Positions 19,490-29,609 of a stretch of 55,420 nucleotides of DNA are shown here, one piece after another; within the stretch, counting starts at the first letter, position 1, and each line of letters begins with the position of its first letter. Below the pieces are notes generated by a model. The model was not told where the DNA came from. It searched no databases and saw nothing but the letters and a program-made list of their open reading frames with translations. Position numbers and translations under genes: made by a program. The stretch comes from Methanothermobacter sp. (GTDB lineage: Archaea > Methanobacteriota > Methanobacteria > Methanobacteriales > Methanothermobacteraceae): positions 1 through 55,420 of the forward strand of contig NZ_JASFYE010000010.1 in NCBI RefSeq assembly GCF_030055425.1. The letters run 5' to 3'.

Positions 19490-20710
19490 ATGAAATTCGT
19501 AAGGGACAGCGTCCACGGCAACCTGAAACTCACCGAATTTGAGGTGAGGGTTGTTGACACCCCCCAGTTTCAGAGGCTCAGGAGGATAAAGCAGCTGGGA
19601 TTCACAAATCTGATATACCCCGGGGCAAACCATTCAAGGTTTGAACACTCCATAGGGGCCATGTACCTGGCATCGAGGCTGGCAGAGCACCTCAACCTTG
19701 GACCTGAAAAGAAGAGTATACTGAGGCTCTGCGCCCTCCTCCATGATGTGGGTCACGGTCCATTCTCACATGTATCAGAGGGGGTCCTTGAAAGGTCCCA
19801 TGAGAGCCTCACAAGGGAACTCATAAGGGAATCTGTGCTCGGTGAGATAATATCAGAGGAGTTCGACCTTGAACAGGTTATGAGGATACTGAGGGGTGAG
19901 GGTGTCCTTGGACAGGCGATCAACGGGGAGCTTGACGTTGACAGGATGGATTACCTTCTGCGGGACTCCCACTACACAGGGGTGGCCTACGGTATAATAG
20001 ACGTTGAAAGGCTGATATACAATATGAAGATGGAGAACGACCTTGTCCTTGACAGGAAGGGTGTTCAGGCCGCAGAGTCCGCCCTGCTTGCAAGGTACTT
20101 CATGTACCCCAGCGTCTACCAGCACCACACCACGAGGATCGTGAACTCCATGTTCAGGAGGTGCCTCAGGAGCCTCATATCTGAGGGGGTGCTCGATGAG
20201 TCCCGGATATACCGGTATGACGACATGGACCTCATCGTCATGTGCAGGGAACAGGAGGGCCTTGCAGGTGATATGATACGGAGACTGGATAACCGTGACC
20301 TCCTCAAGACCGTGGACTCTGTGAAGCTCAATGAATTAGAGGACCCCCAGAGGGTATTCAGGATCACAGATGCTGAGATAAGAAAGGCCGAGAGGGAGAT
20401 CGCAGAGGACATGGACCTGGACCCTGATTATGTTGTGGTTAACCTTCCAGAGTACCCTGCATTTGATGAGATGAGGACCCAGGTTTCTGTGGGGGACTCC
20501 ATCGTGAACCTGAGCCATATCTCAAGCCTCGTGGGGGCGCTGAAGGAGGCGAGGTTCAACCATGCAGATATCTGTGTTTATGTGCCCCGCGAATCCGCCG
20601 AGGCATTCAGGGAATTCAGCCTCCACGACTACATGGATCTCCCTGAAAGAAGAACGGCACACCCCCGGCAGCTCCGACTCACGGTACCTGATTACCTTAA
20701 ATTCAGATAA
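19490..20710 (+). CDS. HD-domain phosphohydrolase (COG1078, dGTPase-like)
   Basis: Residues 1-60 hold DSVHGNLKLTEFE and FQRLRRIKQLGFTNLIYPGANHSRFEHS, the hallmark of SAMHD1/YwfO-like proteins. The HD doublet is in LLHDVGHGPFSHVSE near residue 85. The length of 406 residues is normal. Members hydrolyse dNTPs or related nucleotides; the actual substrate is unknown. It lies 12 bases after moaE and is likely co-transcribed with nadM-moaE. Confidence 0.9.
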   Translation: MKFVRDSVHGNLKLTEFEVRVVDTPQFQRLRRIKQLGFTNLIYPGANHSRFEHSIGAMYLASRLAEHLNLGPEKKSILRLCALLHDVGHGPFSHVSEGVLERSHESLTRELIRESVLGEIISEEFDLEQVMRILRGEGVLGQAINGELDVDRMDYLLRDSHYTGVAYGIIDVERLIYNMKMENDLVLDRKGVQAAESALLARYFMYPSVYQHHTTRIVNSMFRRCLRSLISEGVLDESRIYRYDDMDLIVMCREQEGLAGDMIRRLDNRDLLKTVDSVKLNELEDPQRVFRITDAEIRKAEREIAEDMDLDPDYVVVNLPEYPAFDEMRTQVSVGDSIVNLSHISSLVGALKEARFNHADICVYVPRESAEAFREFSLHDYMDLPERRTAHPRQLRLTVPDYLKFR

Positions 20711-20802
20711 ATAATACTCGATTATGATTAAAATCAGCCAAGATTCAGATGAATTCTCATCAGAAAAGATGATCACCCATAAAACACTCAGAAGTGATTC
20801 AG

Positions 20803-21372
20803 ATGATAATACTGGCAATGACAGGTGCAAGCGGCGTTATCTACGGGGATAGAATACTGAGGGCCCTGAAGGACGCCGGGGTAAATGTTGGACTCATGAT
20901 AACCGATACTGCACGTGATATAATCAGATACGAACTTGAAAGAGACCCTGAAACCCTTGAGGAGATGGCTGATGAGTGCTTTGATTCTGATGACTTCACA
21001 TCAGCGGTTAACAGTGGCTCCTCCAGTTTCAGTGCCATGGTCATAGCGCCGTGCACAATGAAGACCCTATCAGCTATAGCCAACGGATATGCAGGCAATG
21101 CACTCACAAGGGCCGCTGACGTGTGTCTCAAGGAGAGGCGTAAACTGGTCCTTGTGCCAAGGGAGACACCTCTTAGAAGCGTACACATTGAGAACATGCT
21201 CAGTGTCTCAAGGGAAGGGGGTATAATACTCCCTGCAATGCCCGGATTCTACCACAGACCATCATCAATAGAGGAGATCGCCGACTTCATAGCTGGTAAG
21301 GTGCTCGACGTCCTGGGGATAGAGAATGAACTCTTCAGAAGGTGGAGCGGTGAGGACATGAAAAGGCCTTAA
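20803..21372 (+). CDS. ubiX: Flavin prenyltransferase UbiX/Pad1
   Basis: UbiX attaches dimethylallyl phosphate to FMN to give prenylated FMN, the cofactor of UbiD decarboxylases. MIILAMTGASGVIYGDRIL is the FMN-binding start, ALTRAADVCLKERRKLVLVPRETPL the central motif, and MPGFYHRPSSIEEIADFI the C-terminal one. GTGAT just ahead shows that ATG 20803, not the GTG at 20794, is the start (189 residues). Its last codons are repeated downstream of the stop (21414-21438). Confidence 0.94.
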   Translation: MIILAMTGASGVIYGDRILRALKDAGVNVGLMITDTARDIIRYELERDPETLEEMADECFDSDDFTSAVNSGSSSFSAMVIAPCTMKTLSAIANGYAGNALTRAADVCLKERRKLVLVPRETPLRSVHIENMLSVSREGGIILPAMPGFYHRPSSIEEIADFIAGKVLDVLGIENELFRRWSGEDMKRP

Positions 21373-21438
21373 AGCCGGTACTTCATGTTCACAATGCACT
21401 TATTCACAGAAAAGTGAGGATATGAAAAGGTCTTAAAG
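21350..21438. repeat. Tandem copy of the ubiX gene tail
   Basis: 21350-21374 (the last codons and stop of ubiX) and 21414-21438 match at 23 of 25 positions, with a 64-base period. The second copy sits between ubiX and cbiT and includes a degenerate EDMKR-stop. Confidence 0.8.
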
Positions 21439-21459
21439 TGAGTGCAACGGTGGTGTGAG

Positions 21460-22038
21460 TTGATACCTGACCATGAATTCATAAAGAACCCCTCTGTACC
21501 GGGACCAACAGCTATGGAGGTTAGGTGCCTCCTTATGTGCCTTGCAGATCCCCGGAAAGGGGACATCGCGGTTGATGTGGGTTGTGGAACCGGTGGAGTG
21601 ACCCTTGAACTTTCAAGGAGGGCTGGAAGGGTCTATGCAATCGATAAAAGCCCCGATGCAATTTCAACAACGGAGATGAACCTTAAAAAGCATGGGCTGG
21701 GAGATAACGTCACACTGATATGTGGTGATGCAGTGGAAGCTCTCTCTGAAATTGATGCACTGGACATTGCCGTGATCGGGGGAAGCGGCGGTAGACTTGG
21801 AGAAATACTTGAAGTGGTTACAGATAAACTTAGAGATGGTGGAAGGATCCTTATAACATCAATACTCCTTGAGACAAGGTGCGAGGCCGTGAAGTGCCTG
21901 CGGGAGCTTGGATTCAATGTTAACATAACCGAACTGAGCATAACAAGGGGCCGTGTACTTGAAAGGGGGACCATGATGGTTTCAAAGAACCCCATCGCAG
22001 TGATTTACACGGAGAATCAGATTAAGATTCTCAGGTGA
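21460..22038 (+). CDS. cbiT: Cobalt-precorrin C15-methyltransferase (decarboxylating), CbiT
   Basis: CbiT methylates C15 and decarboxylates the ring C acetate chain in anaerobic corrin synthesis. VDVGCGTGGVTLEL is SAM motif I, and IGGSGGRLGEIL follows. GGTGGTGTGAG precedes TTG 21460, giving MIPDHEFIKNPSVPGPT and 192 residues, the same length and start as I recall for MTH146 of M. thermautotrophicus. Compared from memory, about a quarter of residues differ, so this is a different species. Corrinoid is needed for methyl transfer to CoM. Confidence 0.94.
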   Translation: MIPDHEFIKNPSVPGPTAMEVRCLLMCLADPRKGDIAVDVGCGTGGVTLELSRRAGRVYAIDKSPDAISTTEMNLKKHGLGDNVTLICGDAVEALSEIDALDIAVIGGSGGRLGEILEVVTDKLRDGGRILITSILLETRCEAVKCLRELGFNVNITELSITRGRVLERGTMMVSKNPIAVIYTENQIKILR

Positions 22039-22042
22039 TGAT

Positions 22043-22801
22043 ATGAACTCAAGGCTAAACTGGAAATTCAGGCTGGGGATTCTGCTTGTACTTGTATCAG
22101 CCTCCATCTACCTTCTCCTATACCTCATATTCCATAAGCCAGAGACTGAACTCTTCTATATAGGTATAGACCTTGCATTTGTGCCCCTGGAAATTCTGAT
22201 AGTCGTTATAATCGTGGAGGCCGCTATATCCCGGCGGGAACTTGTTGAGAGACTCGAAAAACTCAACATGGTCGTGGGGGCGTTTTTCAGTGAGGTGGGC
22301 ACCGAATTCCTTAAGAATGTATCTCCATTTGAGTCAAATAAAGATAGGATTGCATCAAAACTTAAGATAGATGCATCATGGAGTCCAGATGACTTTAAGG
22401 GAATGCTCAGTGAGATAAGGGGATGCGAATTTGATTTTGAGATTGGTTCAGATGAAAGTGTTGAACTCCTCGAGTACCTCAGAGTTTTCCTCACGTCCAG
22501 GAGGAAGTTTCTCCTGGGGCTTCTTGAAAACCCCAATCTACTTGAGCATGAAAGCTTCACAGACATGCTCTGGGCTGTCTTTCATCTCATGGAGGAACTT
22601 GAGGCACGAGAGGACCTCTCATCTCTACCTCCCACAGACTATGAGCACCTGGCAGGTGACCTCCAGAGGGCCTACTCTGCAGTTGTGTCCGAGTGGCTGG
22701 GATACATGGAGCACCTCAGTGAAAACTATCCATACCTCTTCTCACTTGCAGTGAGGAAGAACCCCTTCAACAGGGATGCGAGGGTGGAAATTCTTGAGTG
22801 A
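22043..22801 (+). CDS. Membrane-anchored protein with cytoplasmic helical domain, unknown
   Basis: A 252-residue protein. Two membrane helices, about residues 11-29 and 41-60, are followed by a charged mostly helical domain of about 190 residues rich in Glu, Leu and Ser. No catalytic motif is visible. The first helix pair could anchor the domain at the cytoplasmic face. It starts 4 bases after cbiT. I do not recognise a family. Confidence 0.75.
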   Translation: MNSRLNWKFRLGILLVLVSASIYLLLYLIFHKPETELFYIGIDLAFVPLEILIVVIIVEAAISRRELVERLEKLNMVVGAFFSEVGTEFLKNVSPFESNKDRIASKLKIDASWSPDDFKGMLSEIRGCEFDFEIGSDESVELLEYLRVFLTSRRKFLLGLLENPNLLEHESFTDMLWAVFHLMEELEAREDLSSLPPTDYEHLAGDLQRAYSAVVSEWLGYMEHLSENYPYLFSLAVRKNPFNRDARVEILE

Positions 22802-22927
22802 TGATCTCAGTACACTGGAGAATTTACCCTAACTGAGGCCCCATAAGAAGAATATAAGGATACACATTCATTCATATTTTAATTTAAATTTTTAATAATG
22901 CTTTGTTTTGAAAATAAAATCGTATAA

Positions 22928-22940
22928 CTTATATATTATG
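22928..22940 (+). promoter_or_regulatory. TATA box of the small pseudomurein-repeat protein
   Basis: CTTATATATTATG lies 39-51 bases before ATG 22979, in an AT-rich gap of 177 bases that otherwise holds nothing I can name. Confidence 0.45.
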
Positions 22941-22978
22941 AGGAAGAGATTATAAAAAAACTCCAATGGTTGGTATCC

Positions 22979-23182
22979 ATGGAACGTTTGACCCTTGAGC
23001 AGTATAGGGAAATGGTTAATGAGATAATTGAATTCAAGAATCTGTACGGGTCTTTACCGGAATATGCCCTCGTCGATGGGAAGAAAATCCACAAAGAACA
23101 CTACATCGACATGATCGAGAGGGTAAATAAGTTTGTTCTTGAGATGGGAAGGAATCCCCGCACGGTTGACATCAGATCCTGA
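22979..23182 (+). CDS. Small protein made of pseudomurein-binding-repeat-like units
   Basis: A 67-residue protein. FKNLYGSLPEYALVDGKKIH and RVNKFVLEMGRNPRTVDI follow the pattern of pseudomurein-binding repeats (aromatic, then a G-R-LP-like turn, then V-G-K), seen in full form in the adhesin at 14930-15311. It has no signal peptide, so it may act inside the cell or be a repurposed repeat. TTG 22970 is in frame, but ATG 22979 is preferred. Its 3' end overlaps convergent mobA by 11 bases. Confidence 0.6.
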   Translation: MERLTLEQYREMVNEIIEFKNLYGSLPEYALVDGKKIHKEHYIDMIERVNKFVLEMGRNPRTVDIRS

Positions 23183-23771
23183 GGTCCTCCGGTCGGTTGA
23201 AGTTCCTGAAACTCCGAAGGGTTGGATCCAGACTGATAGCGTCGATGCGGCAGGATTCAATGGAGTCAAGGAGAACCCTAACTCTCCTTTCATTTTTGGC
23301 GAGCAGACCCTCTATATGGTCCCTTATTTTTACCGAGTAGATTGAGTGTAGCGGCTCGGGTAGACCATCCCTGCAGGGTACAATGGCATCACACCTATCC
23401 CCCATCACCCTGAAGGCATCCCTCATATTCAGGAGAAATTCCCTGGTAACAAGGGGGGAGTCACAGGGGAGAAAGAGGGCCGCGGAACCTGATATTCTTC
23501 CAAGGGCCGTGAATATACCCCCCAGCGGGCCGACACCAGGCAACTCATCTATGAGGACTCTGATACTGGAATCAAGAAGATCCCTGTAATTACCTGCCTG
23601 TCTGCTGTCACGGAAGACCACGACCACCTCACTGAAATATTCCAGGAGTTTATCTGTTATTATCTCAATGAAGGACCTTCCATCCATCACAAGAAGGCCC
23701 TTATCTGATCCCATCCTCCTGCCCATTCCCCCGCAGAGGACCACAGCGGAGTTCAGTTCACGGTTCTTCAT
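23172..23771 (-). CDS. mobA: Molybdenum cofactor guanylyltransferase MobA
   Basis: MobA adds GMP to molybdopterin to give the dinucleotide form of the cofactor. AVVLCGGMGRRMGSDKGLLVM is the GTP-binding loop, LPGVGPLGGIFTAL and LFLPCDSPLVTREFL are the next motifs. The length of 199 residues is normal. No clear SD precedes the ATG. It belongs to the same cofactor pathway as moaE in this window. Confidence 0.92.
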   Translation of the reverse strand: MKNRELNSAVVLCGGMGRRMGSDKGLLVMDGRSFIEIITDKLLEYFSEVVVVFRDSRQAGNYRDLLDSSIRVLIDELPGVGPLGGIFTALGRISGSAALFLPCDSPLVTREFLLNMRDAFRVMGDRCDAIVPCRDGLPEPLHSIYSVKIRDHIEGLLAKNERRVRVLLDSIESCRIDAISLDPTLRSFRNFNRPEDLRI

Positions 23772-23792
23772 TGGCTGAAATTATAGAAATGA

Positions 23793-25301
<1,509 letters not shown>

Positions 25302-25306
25302 TTATT

Positions 25307-26017
25307 TTAAAAGCTTTCTATCAGTTCCTTGAGTTCCCTCACAGCTGTTCTGTGGATTCTACCGATGTTGCGGTCTCCGCCAATACATGCTGCACCCCTT
25401 ATGCCGACCACATCACATCCAATATCATAGAGTGGTTTGAGGTGCTCCCTTCCAACGGACCCTGCGAGGGCGGATTTCAGTCCATGGTCCCTGGTTTCTG
25501 AGACAAATGATTCCAGCTGTTCCATGTCCATGAAATCGAAAAGTGACTTACCATCCTTCACAGCGGTGTCAAGCATTGCAAGGTCAGCCCCTGAATCTGC
25601 GGCGACGCGGGGTATCTCCATTGGGTCCACTGCACCCACACGGTGGGCGTCGGCGTAGCCGGCTGCAACGACGATTGCGTCGGATTCATCCTTAACTGCC
25701 CTCACAACGTTCTTCATGACATCAACCGCCTCTTCATAGTTCTTTGTCCCGTAGAGGCCGACCTTTATGTAGTCTGCACCTGATACAAGGGCACCCATGG
25801 CTGCCAGCGCCACGGTCCCTGGCTTGTAGGGCACATCACCCAGGGTGGCGCTCACAAGCATCTCATCGGGTGTCATCTCCCTGACCCAGCGGATAACCCA
25901 GGGGAAGTTGGCCCCGAGAGATCCCTCACTGGGGTTCTTAACGTCAACTATGTCTGCACCGCCTTCTATGGCTTCAAGTGCCTCCTCTGTGTTAACTGGA
26001 CTTATCAATAGAAGCAA
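25307..26017 (-). CDS. mfnB: (5-formylfuran-3-yl)methyl phosphate synthase MfnB
   Basis: MfnB makes the furan precursor of methanofuran from two glyceraldehyde-3-phosphate molecules. [20 protein letters not shown] is the family signature with one active-site lysine, and [14 protein letters not shown] occurs later. ATG 26065 is in frame, but AGGAGG followed by TTG 26017 gives [15 protein letters not shown] and 236 residues, the family start and length. Methanofuran is the first C1 carrier of methanogenesis. Confidence 0.93.
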   Translation of the reverse strand: MLLLISPVNTEEALEAIEGGADIVDVKNPSEGSLGANFPWVIRWVREMTPDEMLVSATLGDVPYKPGTVALAAMGALVSGADYIKVGLYGTKNYEEAVDVMKNVVRAVKDESDAIVVAAGYADAHRVGAVDPMEIPRVAADSGADLAMLDTAVKDGKSLFDFMDMEQLESFVSETRDHGLKSALAGSVGREHLKPLYDIGCDVVGIRGAACIGGDRNIGRIHRTAVRELKELIESF

Positions 26018-26119
26018 ACCAATAACCTCCTGGTAAAAATTATGGAATGATATCCCAAGAAACATTACATGATAATTTTTTTAATTTATCTAGAACAGCA
26101 CCCTTTTATACCTTTCTTT

Positions 26120-27310
26120 TCAGAGTGGTGAACCCCTTCTTCTTATCCTCTCAGCCACCCTCAGATGTGAGCTGTGGTAGAGGCCTGCGGCATTGCACTC
26201 CCTCCTGAGTTTCTCCATGAGAGAGGATGTTGGCGTCCCCACCGGGCACTTCTCTGTGCAGAGGCCGCAGAGGGTGCACATGTAGAGTCCTGATTCAACC
26301 GCTGTTTCCCTATCAGCAAGGAAGGAACTCATAACAACGCCCCTTCCCCCAAGGTACCCCCTGTACCCGAACCTGTTCCCAATTGCATTGTAAACCGGGC
26401 AGCTCACTATACAGCTGCCGCAGCCTATGCAGAGGAGGGCCTCAGGGTAAGCCGAGGATCTGCCATTATCCACTGCAACTGCAATGACCCTTGATGCCCC
26501 GTACATGCCCCTTAGGAGCATCTTTTCTATATCTGCGGTCTTTGATGGTCCCGAGATCACATTGATGTAGGAGGGGACCCCTGTACCTGTCGCATAGGCG
26601 GTCTCGAGTTTCACAACTGACACCGCATCCTCTATTTCAGGTACAAACTTATCTATCCCGAATACTAGTATGTGGGTGTCCATGAGGGATAGCCTTCCCA
26701 CATTACCCTCATTGTGGACTATCACAGCCGCTCCATCATGTGCTGCAACGGAATTTGCCCCTGACACTCCCGTTGTGCAGGATTCGATTTTGCTGAGGAT
26801 ATCCTCCCTTACAGCAGCCATTATCTCATATGGATCATCTGAAATATCAACCCCCAGCCTATCCCTTACTATCCCAGCTATTTCAGAAACTCCCAGGTGA
26901 AGTGCCGGTCCAACAGGATGTGCTGGTTTCTTAATCCCTGCAAGCTGAAGTATCCGATCCCCCAGATCAGTCTCAATGACCCTCACACCCTTCCTCCGGA
27001 GATAATCAGAAAGGCCTATCTCGGATAGGGTGTTGGATTTGGACTTTGCAACAGTATCCCAATCAAGTGACTCATGAATTATCCTGCAGGCCTCATCTGC
27101 ATCCTCTGCAAGATGGAATTCAATGCCGTTTTCCATTAAACGCCTGGAAGCCTCGGATATGAGATCATCCATTTTTTCAACTGCCAGTTCACGTATCTCC
27201 GCCACCCTATCTCTGAGTACATCAAGTTCTGGAGTGTCAAGGAGTCCAGTACGCCTCTCATCAAGTTTGCTGAAGGATATCCTCATCTGACGGATCTCAT
27301 CGTCATTCAA
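26120..27310 (-). CDS. LUD-domain protein with C-terminal 2x[4Fe-4S] (LutB-like)
   Basis: The N-terminal about 270 residues resemble the LUD domain of lactate-utilization LutB/LutC proteins, with SKSNTLSEIGLSDYL and VNEGN-like loops. The C-terminus has two clusters: CIGCGSCIVSCPVYN and CTLCGLCTEKCPVG. The protein is likely cytoplasmic and redox-active. It overlaps the CCG-domain partner gene by ATGA-style coupling. Lactate growth is not known for this genus, so the true substrate is open. Confidence 0.8.
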   Translation of the reverse strand: MNDDEIRQMRISFSKLDERRTGLLDTPELDVLRDRVAEIRELAVEKMDDLISEASRRLMENGIEFHLAEDADEACRIIHESLDWDTVAKSKSNTLSEIGLSDYLRRKGVRVIETDLGDRILQLAGIKKPAHPVGPALHLGVSEIAGIVRDRLGVDISDDPYEIMAAVREDILSKIESCTTGVSGANSVAAHDGAAVIVHNEGNVGRLSLMDTHILVFGIDKFVPEIEDAVSVVKLETAYATGTGVPSYINVISGPSKTADIEKMLLRGMYGASRVIAVAVDNGRSSAYPEALLCIGCGSCIVSCPVYNAIGNRFGYRGYLGGRGVVMSSFLADRETAVESGLYMCTLCGLCTEKCPVGTPTSSLMEKLRRECNAAGLYHSSHLRVAERIRRRGSPL

Positions 27311-27990
27311 CCTTTATCCTCCCTGACGATCTCTGATAGAAGCTCTGTTATGTCCATTACCCTCATGGAGGTGGATTCAAGGTTCAGGCGGCAGAATGGG
27401 CAGGATGTGCAGAGTATATCTGCCCCTGTCCTCTCAGCCTCATCTATGCGTGATGACGCAACCATGGCTGATATGTCCCTGTGGGCTGACCTCAAGCCGC
27501 CCCCGGCCCCGCAGCACCTTGAGTCACTACCATGGTGCTCCATTTCCCTGAAATCTGTAAACACCTTTAAAATCTCCCTGGTGGCGTCCTTCTCGTCTGT
27601 GTGCCTTGATAGGTGACAGGGGTCATGGTATGTCACCCTCATGGCGGTTTTATCAAATTCAATGTCCCCTGTATTTACAAGGTCAAGGATAACCTGTGAG
27701 ATGTGCTTCACCCCTATGCTGTAACCCATACTCCTGTAGTCCTCGTTGAGTGTCCGGTAGCATCCAGCGCATGATACGATAACTTCCTTTCCCTGGAGCA
27801 TTTTCCCTGTCCTCTTAATCTGTCTTTCAGCGTCCTTCAGAAATCCTGTTCTGAGGAGTACTGATCCGCAGCAAGTTTCATCATCCATAACCCTGTATTC
27901 AAGCCCTGCTGCCTGGAGGATTTTCTCTGTGGCCCTTTCTATTTCTGTGAGCCTCTCCCTTGCAAGACATCCCCTGAAGTAGATAACCAT
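27307..27990 (-). CDS. CCG-domain protein (LutA / HdrB-like)
   Basis: Two CCG-type motifs bind non-cubane iron-sulfur clusters: ETCCGSVLLRTGF with CAGCYRTL, and CHLSRH with CCGAGGGLRSAH and CTSCPFC. The family includes HdrB, GlpC and LutA, which pass electrons at disulfide or hydroxy-acid sites. The length of 227 residues is that of a two-CCG unit without a ferredoxin part; the next gene supplies the ferredoxin clusters. Together they form a two-gene redox complex of unknown substrate. Confidence 0.85.
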   Translation of the reverse strand: MVIYFRGCLARERLTEIERATEKILQAAGLEYRVMDDETCCGSVLLRTGFLKDAERQIKRTGKMLQGKEVIVSCAGCYRTLNEDYRSMGYSIGVKHISQVILDLVNTGDIEFDKTAMRVTYHDPCHLSRHTDEKDATREILKVFTDFREMEHHGSDSRCCGAGGGLRSAHRDISAMVASSRIDEAERTGADILCTSCPFCRLNLESTSMRVMDITELLSEIVREDKG

Positions 27991-28091
27991 GATATCAGTT
28001 ATGCCAAAGGCTCTATTAATATGTTGGAGTTTTCAGAAAAAATGAAATGTCCTCTGCTTTAGAAGGAAATGTTACCATCTCAAAGAGAAGA

Positions 28092-29219
28092 TCAACTACC
28101 TGTAACCTCTTTCAGGATTTTCTCAAGTTTTTTCCCGATTGCATCTGCACTGTAATCCCTGAAAACATCTGATGCCTCCTTTGTGAGTCTTCTGTGGATT
28201 TCACTGTCAGATAAAAGTGTTCCGAGTTTATCTGCCAGGTCCTTCCAGTTGCAGGGTTCAAAGAAGAGTCCACCCATCTCCCTGCTTGCCTCCATTACAG
28301 GAGGTATCCTGGAAGCCACGAAGGGTGTCCCGCATCCCATTGCCTCCACAACGACTATTCCGAAACCCTCCACCACGCTTGGAAGGCAGAAGACCCAGGA
28401 CTCCGCTATAACCCTCAGGACATCCTCATGTTTCTCCACGAATCCCAGAAACTCAACCCTATCATCCACTCCCAGCTCAGCTGCAAGGTCCCGGAGCTCC
28501 CCCTCCAGTGGACCCGTACCTATTATTCTGCACTTCAGATCAGGGAACTCTTCTGCGAGAACTGAAACCGCCCTTATGAGGTCCCCCACTCTCTTGTATT
28601 CAACTAGCCTTGAAACGCATGCAATGGATGGGCTTGTGGTTTTCTCAACCAGCGGCGGACTGAAGTCCACCATGTTGTGGACTACTGAGACCCTCTGCCA
28701 GGGGTACCTCTCAAGTATCTTCCTGGCTGTGTACTCTGACACCGCTATTATCCTGTCGAACCTCCTTGAGAGGGTGTATCTTTCAAGTATCTCGCCGAGT
28801 ATTCCTGAAAAACCGATGTTTCTGAGCCATTCACCGATCCAGACATCATGGTAACGTGCCAGGGCCTTCGCATTCGTTTTCCCTGCTATCATCCAGGCCA
28901 AAGGATGTGTTATGAAATTGTACCCTATAACAGCGTCAGGTTCAAGTTTCAGGCCCTCCCTGTAGGCCGACAGCATGAATGAGAGCCTCTCACCTATGGA
29001 GCCTGCCTGAACATAGGACCTCATGGGACCGCAGCAGATGACATTCATGTTGCCGCTGGTGTATCCATCAGGGTTTTCAGGCGTCCTTGATGTTAGGACC
29101 GTCACATCATGCTTCTCTGATAATTTAAGGGCCTCTTTGAATGCACAGGCCTCTGCACCGCCCCTTATGTCGAGTTTCTCACCTGCTGGAAAGTACTCTG
29201 TCACGATACATATTCTCAT
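28092..29219 (-). CDS. Glycosyltransferase family 4
   Basis: A GT-B fold enzyme of 375 residues. The N-terminal part has RICIVTEYFPAGEK, and the donor-binding half has ACVSRLVEYKRVGDLIRA, RIIGTGPLEGELRDLA and LPSVVEGFGIVVVEAMGCG, the EX7E motif region. It is cytoplasmic and adds a sugar to a lipid or glycan acceptor. GTG 29228 overlaps the GTGAT site, so ATG 29219 is the start. With DUF2304 and GT2 genes it forms a cell-envelope or N-glycan cluster. Confidence 0.9.
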   Translation of the reverse strand: MRICIVTEYFPAGEKLDIRGGAEACAFKEALKLSEKHDVTVLTSRTPENPDGYTSGNMNVICCGPMRSYVQAGSIGERLSFMLSAYREGLKLEPDAVIGYNFITHPLAWMIAGKTNAKALARYHDVWIGEWLRNIGFSGILGEILERYTLSRRFDRIIAVSEYTARKILERYPWQRVSVVHNMVDFSPPLVEKTTSPSIACVSRLVEYKRVGDLIRAVSVLAEEFPDLKCRIIGTGPLEGELRDLAAELGVDDRVEFLGFVEKHEDVLRVIAESWVFCLPSVVEGFGIVVVEAMGCGTPFVASRIPPVMEASREMGGLFFEPCNWKDLADKLGTLLSDSEIHRRLTKEASDVFRDYSADAIGKKLEKILKEVTGS

Positions 29220-29246
29220 ATCAATCACTGAAACGTGGAGGTGGAT

Positions 29247-29573
29247 CTAGTCATCATCCCCTCTAAGTGCAATCTCATGTACAAGCTCTGTTATCTCCTG
29301 CTGTAGCCTGTCCACCATGAGGTATATTCTGAAGAGAAGGTAATAGGCCCCGAGTATGCCTATTATAAGGAGAAAATCAAGTCCCCTCCCTATTCCAAGG
29401 ATGTTCGCGATTTCAGTCGAAAAGGAGGGTCTCAGTGAGAAGAATATGACGGAAAACCAGAGTATCAGCCACAGTATGAGGCCGCCAGGGGATGTCCTTG
29501 AATCCCTGAACCTCAGAATAGAGATCAGTATCCCTGCAATTCCAATTAAAATTCCCAGAACCTGGTATATCAT
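29247..29573 (-). CDS. DUF2304 small membrane protein
   Basis: A 108-residue protein with three membrane helices, about residues 5-22, 31-47 and 64-82, and a charged tail. This is the pattern of DUF2304, small proteins that sit between glycosyltransferase genes and probably hold the enzyme or lipid-linked sugar at the membrane. It lies between the GT2 and GT4 genes. Confidence 0.82.
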   Translation of the reverse strand: MIYQVLGILIGIAGILISILRFRDSRTSPGGLILWLILWFSVIFFSLRPSFSTEIANILGIGRGLDFLLIIGILGAYYLLFRIYLMVDRLQQEITELVHEIALRGDDD

Positions 29574-29609
29574 GAACCCACCGCCTTTAAATATTCACAT
29601 GTAGAAAAC

